Positions 50,800-60,000 of a DNA stretch of 60,000 nt are shown here, in pieces. The translations under genes and the position numbers were made by a program. Where the stretch lies: positions 68,431,053-68,491,052 of the forward strand of contig CM060732.1 in assembly GCA_030704615.1 (NCBI GenBank). The letters are read 5' to 3'. The DNA comes from Takakia lepidozioides. Lineage: Eukaryota; Streptophyta; Takakiopsida; Takakiales; Takakiaceae. Position 1 is the first letter of the stretch, and each line of letters opens with the position of its first letter. The notes beneath the pieces are model-generated. The model did no database searches. It saw only the letters and a program-made list of their open reading frames with translations, and had not been told where the DNA came from.

Positions 50800-52794
50800 C
50801 AGTCTGTTGTGCCTGAAGTGGGAGCCAGACAAAAGGGGGAGGAGCACTGTGTTGTAGAGGTCAGAATCACCCTCCATGCCAAAAGGCTTCTTCCGCCTGC
50901 CTTGCATGCATGGTAAGTTGCTCCTGCACCAGACAGGAGGACATGAACAGTTTGGTGGGGGGGATTTAAGCAGATGAAAACTGTTGAAAGAAAACCAATC
51001 GGAAGGGAAAGAACAAACCTGGGGACACAGAAAGATCGACCACCCGTGCAGAGCGGTGGCTGCATGACTCCAGCAGTATTTGCATGAACGCTGGGGACTT
51101 TCCTTCGCTCCTCTCCAGGGAGTGCCATCTGGTCTCTTCAAAGTCTGACTGGACTGCATTGAAGTTGTACAAAATGTCATCGACATGGGGCTCATAGGGG
51201 GGGTTGACGGAAACAACCCTGGTCAGAAATCTCAAAGCTGCGGATGGAGGATGGTTGTCTTTGAGGTGCGAATCCTCCGCAAGCAGATCGCCTCAAACAT
51301 CCTCGTCTACCAAAGATAGCAGGTTAGTGTGGGTAAACACAATCTATAGTGGAAGTGTGTACATCGGCTATTCAGAACTCAGACACAAAAAAATCATTTT
51401 TATCACGAATCGGTGATGATCGGTGTCGATCATAAACATTCTACTAGAGTGGAGCTGCAGAGAACATTGAAACTCATCATTGAAAGCACAAGAAGAAGGA
51501 GACGGCATACCAGCTGACCAGGGAAACCCCCTTCACAAGATAGGGCGTTCACACAATTCCATGTGCGCAAAACTTCAAACCCTGAAGACTGAGGTATGAT
51601 GCCAATGCCCGACGACTATCATTTCACATGACTGAAAAAGCAAAGTGTCCTGCATCAGAGAGGAAGTTATTACAGAACCCGAACACCCAACTCCAGTAGT
51701 TGTCTCGAATTTGTTCCAGCCTAGCGTCTTGCCATTTGGAAGAACTTCTGGCACAGCCTGGCATCCGGGATGTCGAGAATGACAATGTCGGCCGCATAAG
51801 TTTTATGCACACCGCACACGAAGGTGGGATGTGACTTGTGTGACCCTCAGTGCACACGACAAGTCTTACCTGCTACACAGAGAACATTGCAGACAAGTAA
51901 CAGACATGTTTTATAAGAACGAAAGCAAGAATGTTTTCAAAGAACGAGACTGAAATACTGCCAACGAAACTTTCAGAGAATAAGGAAAGAAACTGGAATT
52001 CTCACCAGATTGAGGAATGAGATTATATTGTCCCAGGTAGGGGATGGCACCCCAGTGTATCCTCTCTTTCGACTCTGCATCATCGACAGCCAACCCTCAT
52101 TAACAATTTTCATCTCTCCTGCCGATCAGAACGGGAAGGGTGTGGCTTGGCATCGAACACGCACTGAACAGTGCGGGTATATCTTCCAGCAGTAAAGTCC
52201 TGCCCACTCTCCATCTCCTTTTCTTTCTCCTTCCCCTTGTCCTTTTCCTTCTCTTTGGACTTGTCTTTGTCCTTTGGCTTTGCTAGTGAGATGGCTATGA
52301 CATCAAGAGCCTTGTCTTTTGGTTTGCGGCCCGCCTTCTTTCCTTAGCGGCGTTCCCTGAGCATCAGGCTCCTTGGCAGCCAATGTTGCTATGTTTCGTT
52401 GGTACTCTTCGTCAGTAAAAGGCGCGAGCATCTCAGTGTTATTGTTCAAGTATTTCATATGTTGTTCTTGAAAGGTCGTGTGCTCCGGTGGGCAGTCAAG
52501 GTACCACCCACAGTCTCTGAAGTGAGAAGGACTCCAGTCCTTCAATATCCCTGCAGTATACATGGTTGGATCGTTTGCAGGGTCCGACCACATGTCAAGA
52601 TAGTCGGAATTCCGCTCAGGTGATTTTCTTCCATAAGCACATATTTCGTTTACCTAAAAAAAGGAGATAAAATCCCAACCCACAAAAGCGCTCAGTGAGT
52701 AAGATGAAGTAGAAACAGGATGAAAAAAAACATAGATTGAAATGGCTCTGAGAAACTGCTCCAAGGACCTTTCAGGACCACACGAACTCCAGAT

Positions 52795-53519
52795 GTGAAT
52801 GTCGTCAACGCCATTCAAAACATTCCATTCAATGAAACTGTAAATACACCTAATCCAGGTGAATGCAAACTATCGTTTTGGAATGACACAGACCATAGAA
52901 GTGAATGTCGTCAACGACATTCACTAATCACGCCTAATGATTCCTCAAATGAAGCAAAATCACAGGATGGAAATCATAACTGAGTATGGAACCCTCCAGG
53001 AAAAACTCAATGCACATTCATAACGAACATATCAATGAGGACCTCACCAAAACACTGTAGTGAATGGCGTCAACGCCATTCACAAAAATACCAACAAAGA
53101 ACCAATTACTTAGCTCCCAATCCATGTAAATTCAAATTGTCGCTGTTGAATAATACAGACACAGAAGTGAATGTCGTCAACGTCAAACATTCACTTTGGA
53201 TTCTAATAAAGAGTTATCAAGCCTCATGTTCTCGCAAGAGGCAAAACAATGCAGAAAACAAAGAATGTCTGCATTGACATTCAGCAAAATGAAGTGAGGA
53301 ACCTCACTGTAACCTCTATGGACACTACAAAAATTTTACATAACTCTGAGGACCTCTTCAACAACTCCGGATGTGAATGTCGTCAACGCCATTCAAGGAC
53401 ATTATCAATTCTAATCAGGGGACACTATAATTACACCCTTAGATACTAAACCAGGTGAATTAATTACTCGCTTAAGAAATGACTCAGACAAAGAAGTGAA
53501 TGTCGTCAACGACATTCAA
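52795..53519. repeat. Six palindromes of a second family in the homologous intron
   Basis: Arms GTGAATGTCGT and ACGACATTCAC around CA, at 52795, 52901, 53060, 53167, 53373 and 53496. 52901 is perfect over 24 bp. 53060 is also perfect but with T-to-G in one arm and A-to-C in the other (GTGAATGGCGT / ACGCCATTCAC). They all lie in the intron after RVVYR, the position where the MULE gene has its own, different palindrome (37832). Confidence 0.85.
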
Positions 53520-55387
53520 TCTGGATCATGATTGCAAATCCTGTATGAAGCCACATTTTTTCCCATAAAAAAAAGCAGTAGAGTTTCAAGTATGACATTG
53601 CACCTGTACACAACTCGCATCAGGCCCCACTCTCCTCCAACCTGACTGTCAAAGTCGTTGGACCGTAAAATGTTACCATCTTTGGAGAACTCCCGGAAAA
53701 AAACAGTATCTCCAGGTGAGACCTCTCCACTCCTTATGTATGCCTCCAATGACATTTGGGGAGGGGAAACAATCGAAATGTTCAGGTCCTTCAAAGTCTG
53801 ATCCAGCACAATGACGGCGCGCTTTTTCGAGCTGCAAATTGTATATTGTCAAAATTGCAAATAAGATACTCATCACATACTTGAGAGAAGAAACGGCATG
53901 TTTGAATACACACCTGACTCCACAAAATGTAGCCTTGTGGAGCCAGGTTATCAAACACCAAATCACTGATTCCTTCCACCTTTGTGCCAGGCTGTATGGT
54001 GCTCTTGGGGAACTGATTCAAGTCCTTTACTGTTTGATCTGAGGTCATATCTCCAGCCACCTTATTTTTGTTTGTGGGTCGACCATCGATATGGCCAGCC
54101 GGTTGCAATTTCTCCTGCTGCATTTCCGGATGCACATGCTTGTCATAGTGTGTTTTTGATCTGCTGAAGGAACTCAGGACCAAGTCCAGGATCTACTATT
54201 CTAAGTGCCTTTCCAAAGGCGGACATCAATTTGGTTCTTCGCATTTCAAACTCCTTCTTTATTGCAGACTTCCACCTTTGAGTTTTGTCCTTAGTTCCTT
54301 GGTGTTTAGTGCGGTAATATTGGATTTTCCCTTCTCAGCTGCTTTGCCAGATCTTGCTGCAGGGATTCAAGTAGTGATTAGCTCCAAAGGGACTACAAAC
54401 ATGTATTCGAAAAGTAAACAGAGTGCAGACTCGGGCTTACCGCATACATGTACTCCAGAAACGGCCTCTCGTGTCAAAGAATACAAGTGCCTGCAGCTCT
54501 TCCTGGTTTCGCACTTCGTGATGATTATTGGGTGGTAGTAATGTCGGAAAATCATCCAGCTCCTCAGACCAATCCTTGAATTCGGAGAATAGTGTGTGAA
54601 CCAAGCTTGTTGTCATATGCGATTTCTCTGTCGATCTGCAAAAAACATTGGAACATTGCATTCCTTAACACTGTTTTTTGCAGGATTAATAAGACACTAC
54701 AATGGGAATGAAATCTCTTGGATGACTGACTTGTTCACGTCGTGCATAGCTGTTAAGAAGGCCTAGCGATCCAAACAATTGCCTCCACAACAACATGCTT
54801 GTCTTTGTCTTTCGCATGGTGTTTCTGAATGTATCCAGCCATGCCAGCAATCGGTGGTTGCCGTCCCAAACGTAGAACATGTGGTTGCAGAATTGCAAGG
54901 TGTTCTTTCCCATCATGAGGCCCAGCTCGAACTCCTCATTGGCATCTTTCCAGCACTCATCCCAGTTATCACTGATCTATGGAGACACTGGTGTGCTATT
55001 CCCATTTATATCCGTCAGTGACACATAAAAAACTTGTGCACCAAGTCTATATCCATGCACAAAATCACTCTCCAATTTTGTTATGTCATGGGAAAGAGGT
55101 GGACACACAACAGGCATTGATATCATCCGGCACAGAGGGATGTCCAGACGCCCTCCAGATATGAGCATGTCCCTTATAACCTCCTGAGAGTTTACCTTCT
55201 GGAATGACATGAGTTCTTTCACCTTGTCAAGGTAGTGCACTTCAGATTCATCTGCTTCATCTGTATTCTCTGAGCTTTTTCCGGACTCGTCCCCATCTCC
55301 AGATCCTTTCCCCTATGATCCTGCAGGCTTCGACCTCACAGTTTTCTGCACGATGCCATTCAGTTCTGACTGAGTAATTTGCAAATA

Positions 55388-55935
55388 GTGAATGGCGGTG
55401 TAACGACCATCACTCTGTCTCAAAGAAACTCACTATGAATGGTGTGAAACAATTCAGCACAATCTACACAAGCAAAGCTGATACTGCCGTATTCAAAACA
55501 AAAGCGAGAGCGATAGCGAACGGCGTTAATGACAATCACAAAAGATAACGACCTGCCGGATCGGTGTTGTGTAATGACATCTATGTGTAAGTGATTGGTG
55601 GCAACGACATTCAGTATAGTTTAGGGCGGACAGTAAGTGCATATTATTCAGATTGACTCCACTGTGATTATCGTCGCCAGCATGGGAAGAGGAAGGACTC
55701 CTTGAAAGGCAATCAGACAGACTGTATGATCTGAACAACAATGATTGACGATATGCCGACCCTCACTCTCTCTTCAAACACATAGGTACATAAATCTCAT
55801 GAGGAGAATCGAATGGCGTTAACGACGCTCGCAATTCAGTAGTTCCTGCTAAAGAAGGGAAGATGAGGGACTCCTTGAAAGGCAATCAGACAGACTGTAT
55901 GATCTGAACAATAGTGAATGACTATACCGATAGTC
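55388..55935. repeat. Degenerate second-family palindromes upstream of the ParB exon
   Basis: Weaker relatives at about 55388, 55515, 55590, 55810 and 55912, for example GAATGGCGTTAACGACG. They lie between the N-terminal exon (ends 56084) and the ParB exon. A 45-bp segment around GACTCCTTGAAAGGCAATCA is also duplicated (55695 and 55870). Confidence 0.55.
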
Positions 55936-56479
55936 ACCCACTCATTGTGCGGTAAACCCTTAGCAGAGGAGTAGAAAGCAAATCACCTTTGTGATGGTCG
56001 GTAGCGACAATCCATGTCTGGGACATTCCACTCAATCTCTACGCATATCTTCAACAATGAAATGTAAGTTAGATAAAACTTACTAGCGCCTTCTTAGGTT
56101 TTGAAATTGGATCCCCTTCTGCAGCTTTCCTCTTCCCTCTCACATCTGCTGGAATTTCTGTCTGCTCTAGGGTTTCTGGACCTTCTCCCGGTTCCGCGTT
56201 CCGCGTGCTTCCACCTCCTTCAGTGTCCCTGCGAATCATCTCTGCATCCACAGGCTGGCGCACTCTTATCGCCGACTGTGTCACAGCCGCTGCCTCAGTC
56301 TCCGTCTGCTCTTCTGAATCAGTCTCCGCGTTCACCTGCTGCCTTGGCCCTGTGTTCTCCAACAAACGACGCCTCGTCATTTGCTCTCTTGCTCTGCGTC
56401 TCTCTCTAAGGGAAGTAAAATAAAGAGACTTTCTTCTCTTTCGTATTGTAGAAGGAACCCTCTCCAGCTTGACTACCAC

Positions 56480-58603
56480 TCTCTCTCTAAGCGCGAAAAG
56501 TAGAAAAACGCAGTGACTCCCGATTTCTTGCGGGATTGCCTGCGTTCTTGCGTGTCTCTAGAAGCATCGGATTCCCTCTCGCGTGACCGTTACACATAGT
56601 CGTTCCCTTATTAGTGCACATGCCAGCAATTGGTGTACTGCTGTTCGTATTCAGTTATGGATGTCTGACGTGTGTCGCCCAAAATAAACGGCGTGTTCTT
56701 TATTATAACGGTTTCAATATTTAAAAATAACAGCGAATCTCAGAAATCTTGGCGCACAGTCTTACACAAATAAATGTAAATGAACGAGAGTTTGATGACA
56801 AATCTTGGAATATCATACACGATCATCCTTGTTAGCCAAACCCCACATTCGTTTCACATTTGGAACTTTCCAGGTGCGCATGATCATTGGTAGTAGTATA
56901 AAGATACATTTACTTAATCCGCAATCCCATCCTCAGATCCTGTGGCATGCTTCCAGGAAGTCGGCTTTGTTATTGGGTTTATTGATGAGGTTCTGGTTAA
57001 CTGTCGCGCACCTCACTTCGGTAAGCTCCCCTTCGAGTCATAGTTACTCGCTCCGATGCGCGCGCCTGACTCCCAACCTGGCCGCCCTGGCCAACTTGGA
57101 GCTTCGGCTGCTCACCGGGACATAACGGTCCCCCCTTTGCTTCCCACTAAACCCTCCACCTATTTGGGCCTAGGAGAATTCCCTTTGGTAGATGGCAGTC
57201 CGGAACAGCTCCCCACTTTTTGGTCGCTTTCCGGCTCGCTCGCTTACTCACTAGTTTTTGGTCACCAACGGACTTGCACCGTTCTCGGGGTCACTACTCC
57301 CCTTATATATACTTCTGTAGCTGTCCACGGGGGTTTCACAACCAGCCATGCCATTTTATGGCGAACCACCACGAAAACCCTCGACTCCCGGTGATGAGTC
57401 GCGGTGAGTCTTGGCCCACTCACCACGGCCCCTCTGGACCGTGATGAGTCCCAAGACTCCCCACGACTCCCACCACGAGGTCTCCGCCCCCATGGTGAGT
57501 CTTATGCCACCCCCACTAAGTCCCGCTAAGCTACCACCACCCCTCGTGGAGCCACCCCCACCGCAACCCTGTGTGCGGGGCTCCACCTAGTGAGCGTCTC
57601 CGCCTCCTTCAGTGCCTTGGGCACTCAAGGGTGCTTCAGCCCCCGTACCTATCGCTGCTACTGCCCCCACCACAGGGGCAACCCCTCTTGTGTCCCGACC
57701 CCCCCTGCCCTCAAGGCAAAGGGCCGCGACACACACCCCTACCAACAGGGAGTCGATGTCCTCATCGACTTGTCCATTTTGTAGAAACGAACATCCAAGT
57801 TGTGGCGTTCCACATCAAGGAGTTTGTTTCCGTACCATGGTGTCCCATGGCAAAGACCCAAACCCCACACTTGACTCTACTCTCCACTAGCTAGTTCGGC
57901 CGACTTCCTCCAAGTCCCGACCAAGGGTGGAGCCTCTCCAGCTCCTCCCAGTGCACTCTTCTTGGCCTACTTCAAGGCCAAGGAACGATCCTCCCCGAGG
58001 ATCGAATCGCCTTACTGCAACAACATTGCTTGCGATCGCTCATGATGCCGCTTTTGGCATCACCTTGAGCAAGGGTTCCTTGGAACCCTCTTTGACTAGG
58101 AAGATAACCTTGAACCAACCGTGCGCCCCAATCACTACAATTGGGTCCGCCTTGGAATGCTGGCCTGAGGTACGTGAATACGCCGAAGCCGCACTACGAC
58201 TTTGTCCCGAGGCTACACGATTATAGTACGTGAACGGAAGCACGTAGCTTCCGCGTTAGCCCGCACTACAAGGCAACCCCCTCGGTAGCGCAGTTATAGT
58301 ACGCGCACGCGCCAGGTGCGCACTAGCACGTGAACTCCCAAAGAAGTCGCAAGTTTCCTTGCCCCTTGGATGGGGGTCACCCGATTTCGGCACTACGCAA
58401 ACACACGATTAACCCAATTTACCTCTCCCACTTTTATAAGCTAGCATGCATTCTACACACTAGCCAACCATACCATGCATCACCATTCCAAACAAAATAG
58501 GACGCACAACATTTGGAACCCCATTTCCTTTATAACAAATTTTTGTACAATACAAGTTTTTGTAATCAGATTCCTAAGCTAGCTAAGCCGGGCTAAGCAT
58601 GCA
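56480..58603. other. Noncoding stretch, probably including the 3' LTR of the chromovirus
   Basis: No gene recognised. Directly beyond the polypurine tract at 58604-58614 (minus strand) the sequence TGCATGCTTAGCC would be the start of an LTR running leftwards. Its other end was not identified, and no second LTR is in the window. 57380-57560 is rich in GACTC/CACGG low-complexity motifs. Confidence 0.4.
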
Positions 58604-58614
58604 TTTCCTCCCCC
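58604..58614 (-). other. Polypurine tract of the chromovirus
   Basis: GGGGGAGGAAA on the minus strand, 20 bp after the stop of the chromodomain frame, followed by TG. Confidence 0.55.
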
Positions 58615-58637
58615 ACGCTCCAAGGTTGATGTCCCCA

Positions 58638-59037
58638 TCAACGTTTCTTCCGCTTTTGAGGTCGCCCTTCGAAAGCTGCAACCGCCTCGGATGCGTTTCC
58701 CATTTCTGAGGCACGCACCCAAGATGCCTCCACATGATGATAGCCCTTCCATTTGACGAGATACTCCGTTTCTCGGTTCTTGAACCTCCTCGACTTAAGT
58801 ATTGCCTCCACCTCGTACTCAGGTTCATTTTCATGATCCAACAGCATAGGTGGCGGACGCAACACTTGATGTCGATTTGGACGCGCTTCATCTTTGAAGT
58901 AAGGCTTCAAAAGGGAGACATGGAATACTGGGTCCACCTTGCTGTTTGCCGGCAGCTCCAATTCATACACATCCTCATTCATAACCTTCCGAATGCGAAA
59001 GGGTCCCGCATACGGAGGTACGAACTTCGGGAGGTAG
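58638..59037 (-). pseudogene. Chromodomain end of a gypsy polyprotein
   Basis: Minus-strand frame with the GPF-type integrase tail (PPYAGPFRIRKV), the FHVSLLKPY linker and a chromodomain: YEVEAILKSRRF, TEYLVKWKGY, ASWVRASEM. It is one base out of frame with the integrase: an extra T after KNF (near 59040) creates a TGA. Chromodomains bind methylated histone H3 and guide chromovirus integration to heterochromatin. The frame ends in a basic tail. Confidence 0.8.
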
Positions 59038-60000
59038 TCAGAAATTCTTGATGTTCAACCAGACCTCTGTGCCTGCCTCAAACTTCACTTCCCTCCGCTT
59101 CCGATTCGCCTGCCTTTCATACCGTTTCCTAGCTTTGGCAATGTTGTACTTTGCGAGCTTCAACAAACGCTCGCGTTCTTCCAGTACCGCCGCTACTGCC
59201 GGTTCCTCAACGTCCTGGGCGGCCCAACTTGTCGGCACCAGAGGTGCTTTTCCATAGACCAATACGAAACGGGAAACTCCCGTTGCGGAGTGTTCTGTGT
59301 TATTATAACAGAACTTTGCCGCGTCTAAGTGTTCCATCCAGTCTGATTGGTCTGCCGACACGTAATTCCGCAAGAATCGCTTCACTACGGAATTCACTCT
59401 TTCCGTTTGACCGTCCGTCGTAGGTCGGAAGGCGGTGCTCATCTTCAGCCTCGTCCCCATCTTCTTCCAAAGTGTCCTCCAAAATTTACTCGTAAACTTT
59501 GGATCGCGATCCGAGACAATATCCTTCGGGACTCCATGATGCTTTAAGACGTGGGCGAAGTAAAGTCGCCCTGTCTCCTGCGCCGTTGCCGTCTCCTTGG
59601 TGGGGATGAAATGGCCCATTTTACTGAACCTATCCACCACCACCATGATTGCATCGAATCCTTTTGACAGCGGCATAGCAGTCATGAAATCCATCGAGAC
59701 GCTTTCCCAAGTCCCCTCTGGAATCGGCAAGGGTTGTAACAGCCCCGCTTGCTTTTTGTACTCGCTCCGGTTTTGTTGGCATGTGGTGCATGTCTTGACA
59801 TACTCCTCCGCCTCCTCCCTCAGTTTGGGCCAGAAATACTCTTTCTTCAAGAGTGCCGCAGTGCGCTTGGCTCCGCCGTGGCCCGCAAGCGGGCTATCAT
59901 GGCATTCTCTCAAGAGGCTATCTCTGATCCCTCCCTTTGGCACGTAGAGACGTTTTTGCTTATACCGGAGCAGTCCATTTTGCAAGTGGAACTGCGATTT
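59038..60000 (-). CDS. Integrase of a chromovirus-type gypsy element (runs off the window)
   Basis: Frame open to the window edge. Zinc domain HDSPLAGHGG...CTTCQQNR, then core residues in SMDFMTAMP, VSDRDPKFTSKFW and PTTDGQTERVN (D, D, E), followed by YNNTEHSATG and a basic KARKRYERQANRKRR helix. Upstream RT and RNase H would lie beyond 60000. The frame is intact up to the frameshift near 59040. It is not the methyltransferase gypsy family: sequence and C-terminal domain differ. Confidence 0.85.
   Translation of the reverse strand, partial: KSQFHLQNGLLRYKQKRLYVPKGGIRDSLLRECHDSPLAGHGGAKRTAALLKKEYFWPKLREEAEEYVKTCTTCQQNRSEYKKQAGLLQPLPIPEGTWESVSMDFMTAMPLSKGFDAIMVVVDRFSKMGHFIPTKETATAQETGRLYFAHVLKHHGVPKDIVSDRDPKFTSKFWRTLWKKMGTRLKMSTAFRPTTDGQTERVNSVVKRFLRNYVSADQSDWMEHLDAAKFCYNNTEHSATGVSRFVLVYGKAPLVPTSWAAQDVEEPAVAAVLEERERLLKLAKYNIAKARKRYERQANRKRREVKFEAGTEVWLNIKNF

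Larger units (their letters stand above)
50800..56479 (-). pseudogene. Diverged ParB-methyltransferase gene (relative of 35071-40279), decayed
   Basis: Minus-strand exons follow the order of the MULE gene. Basic N-terminus with RKRRKSLYF (56479-56084); ParB-like part with LDIPLCRMISMPVV, GYRLGAQVFYVSL and FYVWDGNHRLLAW (near 54846-54878); an exon ending RVVYR at the same intron position (near 53606); a GWYLDCPP exon (52650-52210) with a very Lys-rich tail; motif IV IVILDIPDA (51763-51789); and SPAFMQILLESC followed by VVDLSVSPG in place of VLDLICGTG (51020-51085). In-frame stops at 55313-55315 and 54977-54979, further stops in the fourth exon region and a frame change after motif IV show it is dead. 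It is not close in sequence to the MULE gene, so a second family of such elements exists. Confidence 0.7.

Noticed and set aside
56101-56409. Plus-strand Leu/Ser-rich ORF
   Set aside because: It is the antisense of the basic N-terminal exon of the diverged ParB-methyltransferase gene.
49706-56800. MULE ends around the diverged ParB-methyltransferase gene
   Set aside because: No CTATTTCATGAGC-type repeat or other convincing inverted terminal pair was found by eye on both sides.
57571-58226. Proline-rich plus-strand ORFs
   Set aside because: Low-complexity C-rich sequence in the probable chromovirus LTR; no domain, start or splice support.

Overview
The window looks like nuclear DNA of a streptophyte plant or charophyte-type green alga. 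The reasons are plant-type mobile elements (Ty3/gypsy, Mutator-like and CACTA-like), a fragment of a G-type (bulb) lectin gene, short GT-AG introns of about 55-150 bp, and base composition near 50% GC. Species cannot be fixed from sequence alone; Chara/Klebsormidium-like algae are a guess. Almost everything here is transposon, nested and at several stages of decay. No tRNA, rRNA or CRISPR was seen.

Layout. 1-3295 is the right-hand end of a Mutator-like element (MULE copy 1) with a SWIM-finger transposase; it sits in a rearranged gypsy fragment (copy B, 3296-6714). 7799 to about 12 kb holds a decayed CACTA-like region (Transposase_24-type gene, a DUF8039-like exon, an FCP1-like phosphatase fragment). 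14.6-15.1 kb is the left end of an old retroelement. 15.4-15.9 kb is a broken lectin gene.

16148-43589 is a complete MULE (copy 2) bounded by terminal inverted repeats and a perfect 8-bp target duplication (AGCGATTC at 16140-16147 and 43590-43597). It carries (i) the transposase on the minus strand, split by a 12-kb gypsy element inserted in its intron; (ii) an array of about 30 palindromes at a nearly exact 53-bp spacing (33071-34720); (iii) an 11-exon gene joining a ParB-like domain to a beta-class-like amino-methyltransferase (35071-40279); (iv) a second palindrome array (40416-41178); (v) two divergent paralogous genes of unknown function. A diverged, dead relative of the ParB-methyltransferase gene lies at 50.8-56.5 kb. 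Its homologous intron carries its own, different family of palindromes. I regard this MULE-borne ParB/methyltransferase/palindrome combination as the best candidate for an undescribed system.

The nested gypsy element (18510-30543) encodes Gag, zinc knuckles, protease and a DNMT3-like cytosine-5 methyltransferase in one frame. A UAG in a tobamovirus-type readthrough context follows, and then reverse transcriptase, RNase H, integrase and a C-terminal PHD finger in the same frame. Its ends are split direct repeats instead of ordinary LTRs. Its likely primer site is complementary to a hairpin loop in its own LTR, which suggests self-priming. Two more copies of this family (B, and C at 45.2-49.7 kb) are broken.

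58.6-60 kb is the 3' part of an ordinary chromodomain gypsy element on the minus strand.
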